NCBI RefSeq assembly: GCF_030406905.1
Contig: NZ_CP129137.1
Coordinates: 4,484,001 to 4,548,000, forward strand
Source of the DNA: Streptomyces sp. HUAS CB01
GTDB lineage: Bacteria; Actinomycetota; Actinomycetes; Streptomycetales; Streptomycetaceae
Length of the DNA: 64,000 nucleotides
Reading direction: 5' to 3'
Shown: positions 7,820 through 17,203 of the stretch, one piece after another
Layout of the letters: each line of letters starts with the position of its first letter
How positions within the stretch are numbered: position 1 is the first letter of the stretch
Position numbers and translations under genes: made by a program
Notes under the pieces: generated by a model
Database searches by the model: none
Told to the model about the DNA's origin: nothing
What the model saw: only the letters and a program-made list of their open reading frames with translations

Positions 7820-9474
7820 GCCCCACCACCTCGAACGTCCCGGCTGGTCCCGTACACGGGCAGGTCACCTTCCTCGGCGCCGGTCCCGGTGATCCGGGCC
7901 TGCTGACGCTGCGCGCCGTCGAGGCGCTGGCGGGCGCGGACGTACTGATCGCCGAGCCGGAAGTCCTCGACGTCGTTCGCGGCCACGCGCGCGCCGGAGT
8001 GAGCACGCCTGAGCTGACGGTTGTTGACGATGCCTCAACAACCGCCGGTGTCCCGGTGTTGAGGGACGCGGCCAATCTTGTCATGGAGGCCGTGCGGGGC
8101 GGCAAGCGGGTGGTCCGTGCCGTGAGCGGGGACCCCGGACTCGACGGCGACGCCGGCGCCGAGATGCTCGCCTGCGCCGCCGAGGGCATCCCCTTCGACG
8201 TCGTGCCGGGTGTGGCGACCGCCGTGGGCGTGGCCGCCTACGCGGGTGTGCCCCTGCGGGACGCCCAGGGCACGGACGTGCGGTTCATCGACGCCAGGAC
8301 GGCGGACGCCCGCTGCTGGACCGAGGTCGGTGCCTCCGACGGCACCGTCGTCGTGTCGACGACGCTGGACGCCGTGGCGTCCGCGGCCGGGGAGCTGGTG
8401 ACGGCCGGGCGCAAGCCCGACACACCGCTGACGGTGACGGTGGCCGGTACGACGACGCGGCAGCGGACCTGGACGGCGACGCTCGGCACGATCGCCCAGG
8501 TCTTCAAGCAGGGCAAGGTGCTGCCGTCGCCCGAGGGCCATCGGCCGGTCATAGCCGTGGTCGGTGAGCGCAGCGCCGCGGCGCAGCGCGACCAGCTCGC
8601 CTGGTTCGAGTCCAAGCCGCTGTTCGGCTGGAAGGTGCTCGTGCCGCGCACGAAGGAGCAGGCCGCTTCGCTCTCCGACCAGCTCAGGTCCTACGGCGCC
8701 GTGCCGCACGAGGTTCCGACGATCGCCGTCGAGCCGCCTCGTACGCCGCAGCAGATGGAGCGCGCGGTCAAGGGACTGGTGACCGGCCGCTACGAGTGGA
8801 TCGCCTTCACCTCGGTCAACGCCGTGAAGGCGGTGCGGGAGAAGTTCGAGGAGTACGGGCTGGACGCCCGCGCCTTCGCCGGGATCAAGGTCGCGGCCGT
8901 GGGCGAGCAGACGGCGAGGTCGCTGATCGAGTTCGGCGTCAAGCCGGATCTGGTGCCGAGCGGTGAGCAGTCGGCAGCGGGGCTGCTGGAGGACTGGCCG
9001 CCGTACGACCCGGTGTTCGACCCGATCGACCGGGTGTTCCTGCCGCGGGCCGACATCGCCACCGAGACCCTGGTGGCGGGACTGATCGAGCTGGGCTGGG
9101 AGGTCGACGACGTCACGGCCTACCGGACCGTGCGGGCCTCGCCGCCGCCGGCGGAGACCCGGGAGGCGATCAAGGGCGGCGGTTTCGACGCCGTGCTCTT
9201 CACCTCGTCGTCCACCGTGCGGAACCTGGTCGGCATCGCCGGCAAGCCGCACAACGTGACGGTGATCGCCTGTATCGGCCCCGCGACCGCGAAGACGGCG
9301 GAGGAGCACGGGCTGCGGGTCGACGTGCTGTCGCCCGAGCCGTCGGTGCACAAGCTGGCCGAGGCGCTCGCCGAGTTCGGGGCGCGGCGCCGGGAGGCCG
9401 CGCTGGAGGCCGGCGACCCGGTGACGCGGCCCAGCGAGCGGCGTCCGGGAGCGCGCAGACGCCGCACGACGTGA
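7816..9474 (+). CDS. hemD: Uroporphyrinogen-III synthase fused to a uroporphyrinogen-III methyltransferase-like domain
   Basis: 552 residues from a TTG overlapping the hemC stop. The N-terminal ~250 residues have the SUMT/CobA fold, opening [22 protein letters not shown] and containing [12 protein letters not shown] and [18 protein letters not shown]. The C-terminal half (from about 272, [21 protein letters not shown]) is a HemD domain, with FTSVNAV and [14 protein letters not shown] strands. HemD closes and isomerises hydroxymethylbilane to uroporphyrinogen III. In the methylase half the usual FGRGGEE-type loop reads LDGDAGAEM, so methylation activity toward sirohaem or cobalamin precursors is doubtful. 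Confidence 0.93.
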   Translation: MSPTTSNVPAGPVHGQVTFLGAGPGDPGLLTLRAVEALAGADVLIAEPEVLDVVRGHARAGVSTPELTVVDDASTTAGVPVLRDAANLVMEAVRGGKRVVRAVSGDPGLDGDAGAEMLACAAEGIPFDVVPGVATAVGVAAYAGVPLRDAQGTDVRFIDARTADARCWTEVGASDGTVVVSTTLDAVASAAGELVTAGRKPDTPLTVTVAGTTTRQRTWTATLGTIAQVFKQGKVLPSPEGHRPVIAVVGERSAAAQRDQLAWFESKPLFGWKVLVPRTKEQAASLSDQLRSYGAVPHEVPTIAVEPPRTPQQMERAVKGLVTGRYEWIAFTSVNAVKAVREKFEEYGLDARAFAGIKVAAVGEQTARSLIEFGVKPDLVPSGEQSAAGLLEDWPPYDPVFDPIDRVFLPRADIATETLVAGLIELGWEVDDVTAYRTVRASPPPAETREAIKGGGFDAVLFTSSSTVRNLVGIAGKPHNVTVIACIGPATAKTAEEHGLRVDVLSPEPSVHKLAEALAEFGARRREAALEAGDPVTRPSERRPGARRRRTT

Positions 9475-9638
9475 GGTCGTGGGACGTGATCGGAAAGGGG
9501 TCATGGGGTTGTTCCCCGTGGCCCCTTTCCGCTCGTTCCCGTTCGCTCCGGGCCGGACCGCGCCCGGAGCGGTCCGGCTGCTCTCCGGGGACAGCCTGTC
9601 GGCAAAAGCGGTCCGCCCACGGGCGTAGCGTGGTGGGC

Positions 9639-10637
9639 ATGACTGTGTACGGATCCTTCCCCGGATCGCGGCCGCGACGGCTGCGGACCACCCCCGCGAT
9701 GCGGCGCATGGTCGCCGAGACGCGGCTGCACCCCGCCGATCTGATCCTTCCCGCCTTCGTGCGGGAGGGCGTCAGCGAGCCCGTGCCGATCGGGGCGATG
9801 CCCGGGGTCGTGCAGCACTCGCTGGACACGCTGCGGAAGGCCGCGGTCGAGGCCCGGGAGGCAGGTGTCTCCGGGATCATGCTCTTCGGCGTGCCGGAGG
9901 ACGCGAAGAAGGACGCCGCCGGTACCGCGGGCACCGACCCGGACGGGATCCTCCAGGTCGCCGTCCGCGCGGTGAAGGAGGAGGTCGGCGACGACCTCGT
10001 CGTCATGTCCGACCTGTGCCTGGACGAGTACACCGACCACGGCCACTGCGGGGTGCTCGACGCGGACGGCCGGGTCGACAACGACGCGACGCTGGAGCGG
10101 TACGCCGAGATGGCGCAGGTCCAGGCGGACGCGGGCGTCCACGTCGTCGGCCCGAGCGGGATGATGGACGGCCAGGTCGGGGTGGTCCGGGACGCGCTCG
10201 ACACCATCGGCAAGGAGGACGTGGCGATCCTCGCGTACACCGCGAAGTACTCGTCGGCCTTCTACGGGCCGTTCCGCGAGGCGGTCGCCTCCTCCCTGAA
10301 GGGCGACCGCAAGTCGTACCAGCAGGATCCGGCGAATCTCCGGGAGTCCCTGCGGGAGCTGGCGCTCGACCTCGAGGAGGGCGCGGACATGGTCATGGTC
10401 AAGCCGGCGGGTCCCTACCTCGACGTGCTGGCGAAGGTGGCGGAGTCCGTGGACGTGCCCGTCGCCGCGTACCAGATCAGCGGCGAGTACGCGATGATCG
10501 AGGCCGCCGCGGAGAAGGGCTGGATCGAGCGCGACAAGGCGATCCTGGAGACCCTCACCGGGATCCGGCGCGCGGGCGCTCGGATGATCCTGACGTACTG
10601 GGCGACGGAGGTCGCGCAGAAGCTCGCCCGCGACTAG
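9639..10637 (+). CDS. hemB: Delta-aminolevulinic acid dehydratase (porphobilinogen synthase)
   Basis: 332 residues starting [16 protein letters not shown]; the frame extends upstream but lacks homology there. It condenses two aminolevulinates into porphobilinogen. [23 protein letters not shown] is the N-terminal arm and barrel entry. The two Schiff-base lysines lie in [15 protein letters not shown] and [11 protein letters not shown]. The metal loop is [17 protein letters not shown], which keeps two Cys but has Asp where zinc enzymes have the middle Cys. It sits 164 bp after hemD and is followed immediately by an inverted repeat. Confidence 0.97.
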   Translation: MTVYGSFPGSRPRRLRTTPAMRRMVAETRLHPADLILPAFVREGVSEPVPIGAMPGVVQHSLDTLRKAAVEAREAGVSGIMLFGVPEDAKKDAAGTAGTDPDGILQVAVRAVKEEVGDDLVVMSDLCLDEYTDHGHCGVLDADGRVDNDATLERYAEMAQVQADAGVHVVGPSGMMDGQVGVVRDALDTIGKEDVAILAYTAKYSSAFYGPFREAVASSLKGDRKSYQQDPANLRESLRELALDLEEGADMVMVKPAGPYLDVLAKVAESVDVPVAAYQISGEYAMIEAAAEKGWIERDKAILETLTGIRRAGARMILTYWATEVAQKLARD

Positions 10638-10638
10638 G

Positions 10639-10679
10639 TGTATTGATCACGAGCGCCGACAACGTTCGTGATCAATACA
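10639..10679. terminator. AT-rich 14-bp inverted repeat directly after hemB
   Basis: Arms TGTATTGATCACGA (10639-10652) and TCGTGATCAATACA (10666-10679) are perfect complements with a 13-nt loop, starting one base after the hemB TAG stop. Its position suggests a terminator. Its AT content is unusual for streptomycete terminators, and the TGATCA cores also look like a protein-binding palindrome. Confidence 0.7.
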
Positions 10680-10791
10680 ACGAGGGCAGCCCGCGGCCGG
10701 GTGTCCCCACCCGGCCGCGTTCAGCCGTCCGGGCTCGCTCGACGGCCCGGCCGGGCGCCCTCGCCGGAGGCACGCCGGGTCGGCGGGCCGG

Positions 10792-11598
10792 TCACACCGA
10801 GGGCCGGTCCCAGCAGAAGGTCCAGACCGGGGCTCCCAGGAGCAGTTGGGCGTACGCGCCGAGACGGGGGCGGGGCCCCTGCCGGAGGTTGTCCGGGCAG
10901 AAGGCGAAGTGCTCGGCCGCGAGCGCCTCGGCGTCCGCCGTCGTGGTGGGTGGCGCGGCCACGGAGACGACCAGTTGGTCGAAGGAGAGCCCGACGACCC
11001 GTATGCCGAAGCGGTCCTCCCACGACCGCAGGACCGAACAGAGGCGGGCCACGTCGTTCTCGTGGTCGAGCGGGCCGGACCAGCCGATGGCCGCCGGTAT
11101 GTCGGCGCTGCGGCGGGCGCGGACCAGTGCGGGGCGGGCGCCCTTCCACACGTCGCCGTGTTCGCCGGCCGACAGCGCGTCCACGGCCTCGCCGGCGAGC
11201 CGGTCGGGATCCTCCGGGAGCGTGCCGCCCGGGGCCGGTCCGGGCCACTCGCCGTCGGTGTCCGGCTCGTCAGCCGCACAGGACTCCCAGAACTCCTCGA
11301 GCACCTCTTCGGCGTCGTGGTCCCCCGGGTACGACACCCGCTGCGGCGACAGCTCCCACGCGTGGGGGCCGTCGGCGCCGCCGATCAGCACGGGATGCAG
11401 CCCGCCCGCCCTGCGGGCGGGGAGGAGCCGGTCCCAGGTGCCGGGAGCGGCCGGTTCGTCGCCGTACCAGAGCAGGGGCTCGTGCCACGGGCCGTCGGCC
11501 GTAGTGTCCACCAGCCGGCCGGGAGGCAGATCGAGGCCCAGGGTCCGGCCGGTGGGGTCGGTGGCCAGGGTCGGCAGGGGGTTGGGAAGCATCGCCAT
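10792..11598 (-). CDS. DUF4253 domain-containing protein
   Basis: 268 residues, soluble, acidic, no signal peptide. The C-terminal part, from about residue 175 (GWSGPLDHENDVARLCSVLRSWEDRFGIRVVGLSFDQL) to the end, carries the DUF4253 pattern, including AAPPTTTADAEALAAEHFAFCPDN. The function of this family is not known. The gene is monocistronic and points toward hemB. Confidence 0.8.
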   Translation of the reverse strand: MAMLPNPLPTLATDPTGRTLGLDLPPGRLVDTTADGPWHEPLLWYGDEPAAPGTWDRLLPARRAGGLHPVLIGGADGPHAWELSPQRVSYPGDHDAEEVLEEFWESCAADEPDTDGEWPGPAPGGTLPEDPDRLAGEAVDALSAGEHGDVWKGARPALVRARRSADIPAAIGWSGPLDHENDVARLCSVLRSWEDRFGIRVVGLSFDQLVVSVAAPPTTTADAEALAAEHFAFCPDNLRQGPRPRLGAYAQLLLGAPVWTFCWDRPSV

Positions 11599-11629
11599 GG
11601 TCCGAAGGTAGGCGCCGTCACTGACAACG

Positions 11630-11657
11630 GAGGCCGCCGTGCGGGAACGGCGGCCTC
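11630..11657. terminator. Intrinsic terminator after the dehydrogenase gene
   Basis: A perfect 11-bp stem (GAGGCCGCCGT / ACGGCGGCCTC) with a 6-nt loop lies between the DUF4253 start and the end of the dehydrogenase gene. It would terminate the latter on the minus strand. Confidence 0.75.
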
Positions 11658-11691
11658 ACGCCCGGGCACGCGCGGTCGGCGGGGTGCGGGC

Positions 11692-12618
11692 TCAGCTCCT
11701 GGAGCCGAGCAGATCCGTGAGACGGGAGAGGCCGTCGGCAGCGTGGCCCTCGTCGATCGCGCGGTCGAGGAGGGCCTGGAACGGCTCGAACAGCTCAGGG
11801 CTGACGCCCTGGTCGCGGAACGTCGCCGTGAAGTTGGGGAACGCGGCCTGGTTGACGGCGAGGCTGGAGACATCGGTCCGGTGCCGGCCCGTGTCCACGG
11901 CCCGGCCCATCTCCGGGACGCCGGCGAGCATGGCGCCGACCCAGGGGACCAGGAGGTCCGAGAACTCCTCGGCCTGGATGCCCTCCGTGCGGACCAGGGC
12001 GAAGGCCTGCAGGACGCCGAGCAGCATTCCGTACATGCCCGTGAGCAGAGCCAGGTCGTACAGGGCCGCCCTGCCCGGGTCGGTGCCCGTCCACCGGGTG
12101 CCGCCGAAGGCCGCGAGGGTGGCCCGATGGGTCGCGTACGCCCCCTCGTCGCCGCTGTAGAGGACGTAGGCGTCCGGGCCGGCGATCATCTGCGGGACGG
12201 CCATGATGCCGCCGTCGAGGTACCGGGCGCCGCGCCCCGCCGTCACCGCCGAGAGTTCCCTGGCCTGGACCGGGGTGCCGTTGGTCAGATTGACCACGGT
12301 CTTCCCCGCGACCGCGTCGCCGAGGCCGTCGAGAACCTCGCGGACGGCGTCGTCGGCCAGCAGGCACACGACGAGGAGAGGGCTTGCCGCGGCCGCGTCG
12401 GCGGGGGTGGCGGCCGGGACCGCGCCTCGCGCCACCAGCGGGCCGGCCTTCGCCGGGGAGCGGTTCCAGACGGTGACGTGGTGGCCCGCGCCCAGGAGCG
12501 CGGCGGCGAGCGCGGAACCCATCATGCCGAGACCGAGGACGGTCACGGGTGCGGCGACGGGCGAGCCGCCGCTCGCGGTCACGGGTGTTGCTCCGGGCAC
12601 GGATGCTTCTCCGGGCAT
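11692..12618 (-). CDS. NAD(P)-dependent oxidoreductase, 6-phosphogluconate dehydrogenase/imine reductase type
   Basis: 308 residues; the ATG at 12618 is chosen because GGAGG lies 7 nt before it. The N-terminal Rossmann fold has VTVLGLGMMGSALAAALL at about residue 26 and an NRSP motif that suits NADPH. The C-terminal helical domain (from about 185, LALLTGMYGMLLGVLQAF) resembles streptomycete imine reductases and beta-hydroxyacid dehydrogenases. The residue after the Rossmann domain that normally marks beta-hydroxyacid dehydrogenases is not obvious, so an imine reductase is somewhat likelier. A GGTACT/AGTACC palindrome lies in its promoter. Confidence 0.8.
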   Translation of the reverse strand: MPGEASVPGATPVTASGGSPVAAPVTVLGLGMMGSALAAALLGAGHHVTVWNRSPAKAGPLVARGAVPAATPADAAAASPLLVVCLLADDAVREVLDGLGDAVAGKTVVNLTNGTPVQARELSAVTAGRGARYLDGGIMAVPQMIAGPDAYVLYSGDEGAYATHRATLAAFGGTRWTGTDPGRAALYDLALLTGMYGMLLGVLQAFALVRTEGIQAEEFSDLLVPWVGAMLAGVPEMGRAVDTGRHRTDVSSLAVNQAAFPNFTATFRDQGVSPELFEPFQALLDRAIDEGHAADGLSRLTDLLGSRS

Positions 12619-12686
12619 GGGTGATCCTCCGGTCAGGGGCTGCTGGGGCTCGCCCCTGATCCTCGCCGGGCCCACAGAGGCGAACA

Positions 12687-12711
12687 AGTACCGACTTTCT
12701 GCTCAGGTACT
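12687..12711 (-). promoter_or_regulatory. Possible operator before the imine-reductase-like gene
   Basis: AGTACC (12687-12692) and GGTACT (12706-12711) form an inverted repeat with a 13-bp spacer, about 70 bp upstream of the dehydrogenase start. TACT/AGTA half-sites like these are bound by HxlR/MarR-type redox regulators in other bacteria. No such regulator gene is adjacent. Confidence 0.4.
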
Positions 12712-12837
12712 CACCTTTCGGTGCGTGGGGGCCCGGGCCGCGGCGTGCACGGGGCATGGGGCGGCGTACGGGAGAGGTGGTGATCAGCCTGCGGTCGGCG
12801 CACCCTGAGAGGGGTACCGCTGTGGAGGTGATCCGTC

Positions 12838-13110
12838 ATGCAGACTCTCGTCGGCTGGCACGTCGAGATGGAGTTCCTCGAAGAGGGCGACAAGACCAAG
12901 GCGGCCGCGATGCTCCGGCTCGCCGACGGCTCGGAAGTGCGCGGCCACGGGCACGCCAGCCGTCATCCGTCCGACCCGGCCCAGCTGCGGGTCGGCGAGG
13001 AGATCGCCGGTGCTCGGGCGCTCATGGACATCGCACAAACACTGCTGAAGAAGGCCCACGACGAGATCGAGGAGACCACGGGAAGGCCGGCGCACCCGCT
13101 GAACCACTGA
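12838..13110 (+). CDS. DUF1876 domain-containing protein
   Basis: 90 residues, beginning MQTLVGWHVEMEFLEEGDKT with GGAGGTGATC before the ATG. One small alpha/beta domain fills the protein (AAMLRLADGSEVRGHGHASRHP, VGEEIAGARALMDIAQTLL). The family is widespread in actinobacteria and has no established function. It is monocistronic, between the dehydrogenase gene and argS. Confidence 0.9.
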   Translation: MQTLVGWHVEMEFLEEGDKTKAAAMLRLADGSEVRGHGHASRHPSDPAQLRVGEEIAGARALMDIAQTLLKKAHDEIEETTGRPAHPLNH

Positions 13111-13132
13111 CCAGGTGACGCGAGGCGAACGC

Positions 13133-13171
13133 CGGACCGCCCCCGGCGGTTCGATCGCCGGGGGCCGTCCG
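13133..13171. terminator. Bidirectional terminator between DUF1876 gene and argS
   Basis: A GC-rich stem (CCCCCGGCG / CGCCGGGGG core, extended by five or so pairs with one mismatch) and a 7-nt loop lie between two convergent genes. Confidence 0.8.
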
Positions 13172-13226
13172 TGCCGGATGTGCCTGATGGGCCGGGCGCG
13201 CAGCGTCCGGGAGCGCCGTGCGTGCG

Positions 13227-14987
13227 TCAGAGACGCGCGGGGGTGCCGATGCCCAGGAGGGCCATGCCCTCATGGAGCGTGCGGGCGGTCAGGTCGCACA
13301 GGAAGAGCCGGTTCTCGACCTGGGCCGGGGTGTCCGCCTTGAGCACCGGGCACTCCGAGTAGAACGTCGTGTACAGCGACGCCAGCTGGTACAGGTACGC
13401 GGCCAGCTTGTGCGGCTCGTAGGAGGACGCCGCCTCCTCGACCGTCTCGCCGAACCGGTCGATGTGCAGGCCGAGCGCGCGCTCGGACGGAGCCAGCCCG
13501 ATCTCCGCGTGGGCCTGCGGCTTCGCGTCCCCGGCCTTGCGCAGGATCGACTGGATACGGGCGTACGCGTACTGGAGGTACACCGACGTGTCGCCGTTCA
13601 GGGACACCATCTGGTCGAGGTCGAACTTGTAGTCCCGGGCCGCCGACGTCGAGAGGTCCGCGTACTTCACGGCGCCGATGCCGACCTGGGCGCCCCGCTC
13701 GGCGATCTCCTCCTCCGACAGGTCCTGGGCCTTCTCCCGGACGACGGCCGAGGCCCGCTCGATCGCCTCGTCCAGCAGGTCGACCAGCCGCACCGTCTCG
13801 CCCTCACGGGTCTTGAACGGCTTGCCGTCCTTGCCGAGGACGGTGCCGAAGGCCAGCTGCACGGCCTTGACCTTGTCGTTCAGCCAGCCGGCCCGGCGGG
13901 CGGTCTCGAAGACCATCTTGAAGTGCAGGGACTGGCGGGCGTCCACGACGTAGATCAGGCTGTCCGCGCCGAGGTTCTGCACCCGGTCCCGGATCGCGGA
14001 GAGGTCGGTCGCCGCGTAGCCGTAGCCGCCGTTGGACTTCCGCACGATGAGCGGGACGGGGTTGCCGTCCGGGCCCTTCACGTCGTCGAAGAACACGCAC
14101 AGCGCGCCCTCGGAGCGCACGGCGACACCGGACTCCTCGAGGATGCGGCAGGTCTCGTCGAGCATGTGGTTGTAGCCCGACTCGCCCACGACGTCGGGGT
14201 CGCGGATCTCCATGTCGAGCTTCTTGAAGACGGAGTAGAAGTAGATCTTCGACTCGTCGACGAACCTCTGCCAGAGGGCGAGGGTCTCCTCGTCGCCCGA
14301 CTGCAGGTCCACCACCCGGCGCCGGGCCCGCTCCTTGAATTCCTCGTCGGAGTCGAAGAGGGCACGCGAGGCCTTGTACAGCCGGTTCAGGTTGGACATG
14401 GCCTCCTCGCCGGAGACGGCGGCCTCGTCCTTGTGGTCCAGCTCGTGCGGGTGCTCGATCAGGAACTGGATGAGCATGCCGAACTGGGTGCCCCAGTCGC
14501 CGATGTGGTGGCGCCGGACCACCTTCTCGCCGGTGAACTCCAGGATCCGCACCATGGCGTCGCCGATGACGGCGGAGCGGAGGTGGCCGACGTGCATCTC
14601 CTTGGCGACGTTCGGCTGCGCGTAGTCGATCACCGTCGTGCCGGTGCCGTCGGCGAACGGCACGCCGAGGCGGTCGTCAGCGGCCCGTGCGGCGAGCGTC
14701 CCGGTGATCGCCTTGTCGGAGATCGTGATGTTCAGGAAGCCGGGGCCCGAGACCTCGATCTCCCGCAGCACGTCATCGGCCGGGAGGGACTCGACGACCT
14801 TGGCGGCGAGCTCACGCGGATTGCCCTTGAGCTTCTTGGCGAGCGCCAGGATGCCGTTGGCCTGGAAGTCGGCCCGGTCGCTGCGTCGCAGCAGCGGATC
14901 CGCGGAGCCGGCCTCCGGCAGGGCTGCCGAGAGGGCGTCCGCGAGGCGCTGCTGCACGGTCGAGGCGAGGGAAGGGACCGAGGCCAT
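13227..14987 (-). CDS. argS: Arginyl-tRNA synthetase
   Basis: 586 residues, class I synthetase that charges tRNA(Arg). The N-terminal additional domain for tRNA D-loop recognition (about 1-115) precedes the catalytic domain with the HIGH equivalent HVGH, in [20 protein letters not shown] at about 125-144. [17 protein letters not shown] occupies the KMSKS-like loop position, the pattern of ArgRS lacking a canonical KMSKS. The C-terminal DALR anticodon-binding domain ends [12 protein letters not shown]. It is divergent from lysS across a repeat-rich intergenic region. Confidence 0.97.
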   Translation of the reverse strand: MASVPSLASTVQQRLADALSAALPEAGSADPLLRRSDRADFQANGILALAKKLKGNPRELAAKVVESLPADDVLREIEVSGPGFLNITISDKAITGTLAARAADDRLGVPFADGTGTTVIDYAQPNVAKEMHVGHLRSAVIGDAMVRILEFTGEKVVRRHHIGDWGTQFGMLIQFLIEHPHELDHKDEAAVSGEEAMSNLNRLYKASRALFDSDEEFKERARRRVVDLQSGDEETLALWQRFVDESKIYFYSVFKKLDMEIRDPDVVGESGYNHMLDETCRILEESGVAVRSEGALCVFFDDVKGPDGNPVPLIVRKSNGGYGYAATDLSAIRDRVQNLGADSLIYVVDARQSLHFKMVFETARRAGWLNDKVKAVQLAFGTVLGKDGKPFKTREGETVRLVDLLDEAIERASAVVREKAQDLSEEEIAERGAQVGIGAVKYADLSTSAARDYKFDLDQMVSLNGDTSVYLQYAYARIQSILRKAGDAKPQAHAEIGLAPSERALGLHIDRFGETVEEAASSYEPHKLAAYLYQLASLYTTFYSECPVLKADTPAQVENRLFLCDLTARTLHEGMALLGIGTPARL

Positions 14988-15104
14988 GAGCTTCCGTTTC
15001 CTGTGAGTGGGGCGTCGTGGGTCGTCGGGGAGTGATCAGCGCTGCCAATTCAGTGGTCAAGTCTCCCACGGGGGAGCAACCTGTTTCTCCCACGGGACCC
15101 CGGA

Positions 15105-15193
15105 CCTGTGGACAACCGGCGCCTGTGGACAACCGGCGCCTGTGGACGACGGGGGGCGGGACCTCGGGGCGGTCGGCGTGGGCCTGTGGACAA
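15105..15193. repeat. Cluster of DnaA-box-like repeats between argS and lysS
   Basis: TGTGGACAA, the complement of the streptomycete DnaA box TTGTCCACA, occurs exactly at 15107-15115, 15124-15132 and 15185-15193, with a one-base variant (TGTGGACGA) at 15141-15149. The first copies form 17-bp direct repeats, CCTGTGGACAACCGGCG. Just upstream, TCTCCCACGGG occurs twice (15062-15072 and 15085-15095). All lie in the shared argS/lysS promoter region. Confidence 0.75.
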
Positions 15194-15272
15194 CCAACGG
15201 GCGCGCTGTTCCGTCTGGGAGAATGGCAGACGCCAGCTTCGACAGACTCAAGCAATCAAGGACGTGCCGATC

Positions 15273-17000
15273 GTGGCTCAGAGCAGCACCGAGACCGACT
15301 GGGTCTCCCGTTTCGCGGACGATGTCATCGCCGAGTCGGAACGGCGTGCGCCCGGGAAACCGGTCGTGGTTGCGTCTGGCCTGTCCCCGTCCGGGCCCAT
15401 CCACCTGGGCAATCTGCGTGAGGTCATGACCCCCCACCTGGTCGCGGACGAGATCCGCCGCCGGGGCCACGAGGTCCGGCACCTGATCTCCTGGGACGAC
15501 TACGACCGCTACCGCAAGGTGCCCGCCGGCGTCGAGGGCGTCGACGACACCTGGGCCGAGCACATCGGCAAGCCGCTGACGTCCGTGCCCGCGCCCGCCG
15601 GCTCGCCGCACCCGAACTGGGCGGAGCACTTCAAGGCCGCGATGGTCGAATCGCTCGCCGAGCTCGGCGTGGAGTACGACCCGGTCAGCCAGACCGAGCA
15701 GTACACCTCGGGTGCCTACCGCGAGCAGATCCTGCACGCCATGAAGAACCGCGCCCGGATCGACGGCATCCTCGACCAGTACCGGACGAAGGCGAAGGTC
15801 CAGGCGAAGAAGCAGCAGAAGCCCCTCGACGAGGCCGAGCTGGAGGCCGCCGAGGGCTCCGGCGCCGCCTCGGAGGACGACGGCAGCGGCGGCAAGGCCG
15901 GCTACTTCCCGTACAAGCCGTACTGCGGCAACTGCGAGAAGGACCTCACGACCGTCACGGAGTACATCGACGCGACCACGGAGCTGACGTACTCCTGCAC
16001 GGCGTGCGGCTTCTCGGAGACGGTCCGGCTGAGCGAGTTCAACCGCGGCAAGCTGGTCTGGAAGGTCGACTGGCCGATGCGCTGGGCGTACGAGGGCGTG
16101 ATCTTCGAGCCCAGCGGTGTCGACCACTCCTCCCCGGGGTCGTCGTTCGTCGTCGGCGGTCAGATCGTCCGCGACGTCTTCGACGGAGTCCAGCCGATCG
16201 GCCCGATGTACGCCTTCGTCGGCATCTCGGGCATGGCCAAGATGTCGTCGTCGCGCGGTGGGGTGCCGACGCCGGCGGACGCACTGAAGATCATGGAGGC
16301 GCCCCTGCTGCGCTGGCTGTACGCCCGCCGCAAGCCCAACCAGTCGTTCAAGATCGCCTTCGACCAGGAGATCCAGCGGCTCTACGACGAGTGGGACAAG
16401 CTGGAGTCCAAGGTCGCCGACGGCAGCGTGCTCCCGGCCGACGCCGCCGCGTACGCCCGCGCCGCCCGCACCGCCGCGGGTGAGCTGCCGCGCACGCCGC
16501 GCCCGCTGCCGTACCGCACGCTCGCGTCGGTCGTCGACATCACCGCCGGGCACGACGAGCAGACGCTGCGCATCCTCAGCGAGCTGGACCCGGCGAACCC
16601 GCTGTCCTCGCTCGACGAGGCCCGGCCCAGGCTGGACCGCGCGGAGAACTGGATCACGACGCAGGTCCCCGCCGACGCCCGCACGGTCGTGCGTTCCGAG
16701 CCGGACGCGGAACTGCTCGGCTCCCTCGACGACGAGGCGCGCGAGTCGCTGCGCCTGCTGCTGGAGGGGCTGGACACCCACTGGTCGCTGGACGGTCTGA
16801 CGACCCTCGTCTACGGAGTGCCGAAGGTGATGGCGGGCCTGGAGCCGGACGCCAAGCCGACGCCGGAGCTGAAGGTCGCCCAGCGTTCGTTCTTCGCGCT
16901 GCTCTACCGGCTCCTCGTGAGCCGCGAGACCGGCCCGCGCCTCCCCACGCTGCTCCTGGCGGTCGGGGCGGACCGGGTGCGCAAGCTGCTGGCGGCCTGA
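15273..17000 (+). CDS. lysS: Lysyl-tRNA synthetase, class I
   Basis: 575 residues from a GTG with AAGGA about 10 nt upstream; the longer frame reads through the repeat cluster. It is the class I type, unrelated to the common class II enzyme. The HIGH motif is HLGN (residues 44-47, in SPSGPIHLGNLREVM), and the KMSKS motif is KMSSS at about 323. A zinc-knuckle-like segment (YCGNCEKD and SCTACGF) sits at about 220-250, between the two halves of the catalytic region. The C-terminal helical anticodon-binding region ends VGADRVRKLLAA. A charged, low-complexity insertion (EAAEGSGAASEDDGSGGK) at about 190-208 is likely a disordered loop. Confidence 0.96.
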   Translation: MAQSSTETDWVSRFADDVIAESERRAPGKPVVVASGLSPSGPIHLGNLREVMTPHLVADEIRRRGHEVRHLISWDDYDRYRKVPAGVEGVDDTWAEHIGKPLTSVPAPAGSPHPNWAEHFKAAMVESLAELGVEYDPVSQTEQYTSGAYREQILHAMKNRARIDGILDQYRTKAKVQAKKQQKPLDEAELEAAEGSGAASEDDGSGGKAGYFPYKPYCGNCEKDLTTVTEYIDATTELTYSCTACGFSETVRLSEFNRGKLVWKVDWPMRWAYEGVIFEPSGVDHSSPGSSFVVGGQIVRDVFDGVQPIGPMYAFVGISGMAKMSSSRGGVPTPADALKIMEAPLLRWLYARRKPNQSFKIAFDQEIQRLYDEWDKLESKVADGSVLPADAAAYARAARTAAGELPRTPRPLPYRTLASVVDITAGHDEQTLRILSELDPANPLSSLDEARPRLDRAENWITTQVPADARTVVRSEPDAELLGSLDDEARESLRLLLEGLDTHWSLDGLTTLVYGVPKVMAGLEPDAKPTPELKVAQRSFFALLYRLLVSRETGPRLPTLLLAVGADRVRKLLAA

Positions 17001-17037
17001 CCACCGGGGCCCGAGGGCAGCCGGCGGAAGGACGGAA

Positions 17038-17069
17038 GAAGGGCTCTCCCTCTCGTGGGAGAGCCCTTC
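17038..17069 (+). terminator. Intrinsic terminator after lysS
   Basis: GAAGGGCTCTCCC (17038-17050) and GGGAGAGCCCTTC (17057-17069) form a perfect 13-bp stem with a 6-nt loop 37 bp after the lysS stop. Confidence 0.88.
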
Positions 17070-17203
17070 GGCGTCGCCGCGTCGCTGGCCGTCGGGCGAC
17101 CGCCCGGCCGTGCCGTCGGGCCCGGCGGTTCGCGGTGCCGCCTCGACGTGCCGGTCCAGGCGGGAGCCGGCCCCAGGGACCACCCGGTGGGGACGCCGGC
17201 CCC

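Noticed and set aside
15057..17183. 708-codon frame on the minus strand
   Set aside because: It runs antisense to lysS through the repeat cluster, with the Arg/Gly/Val-rich composition typical of GC-rich antisense frames.
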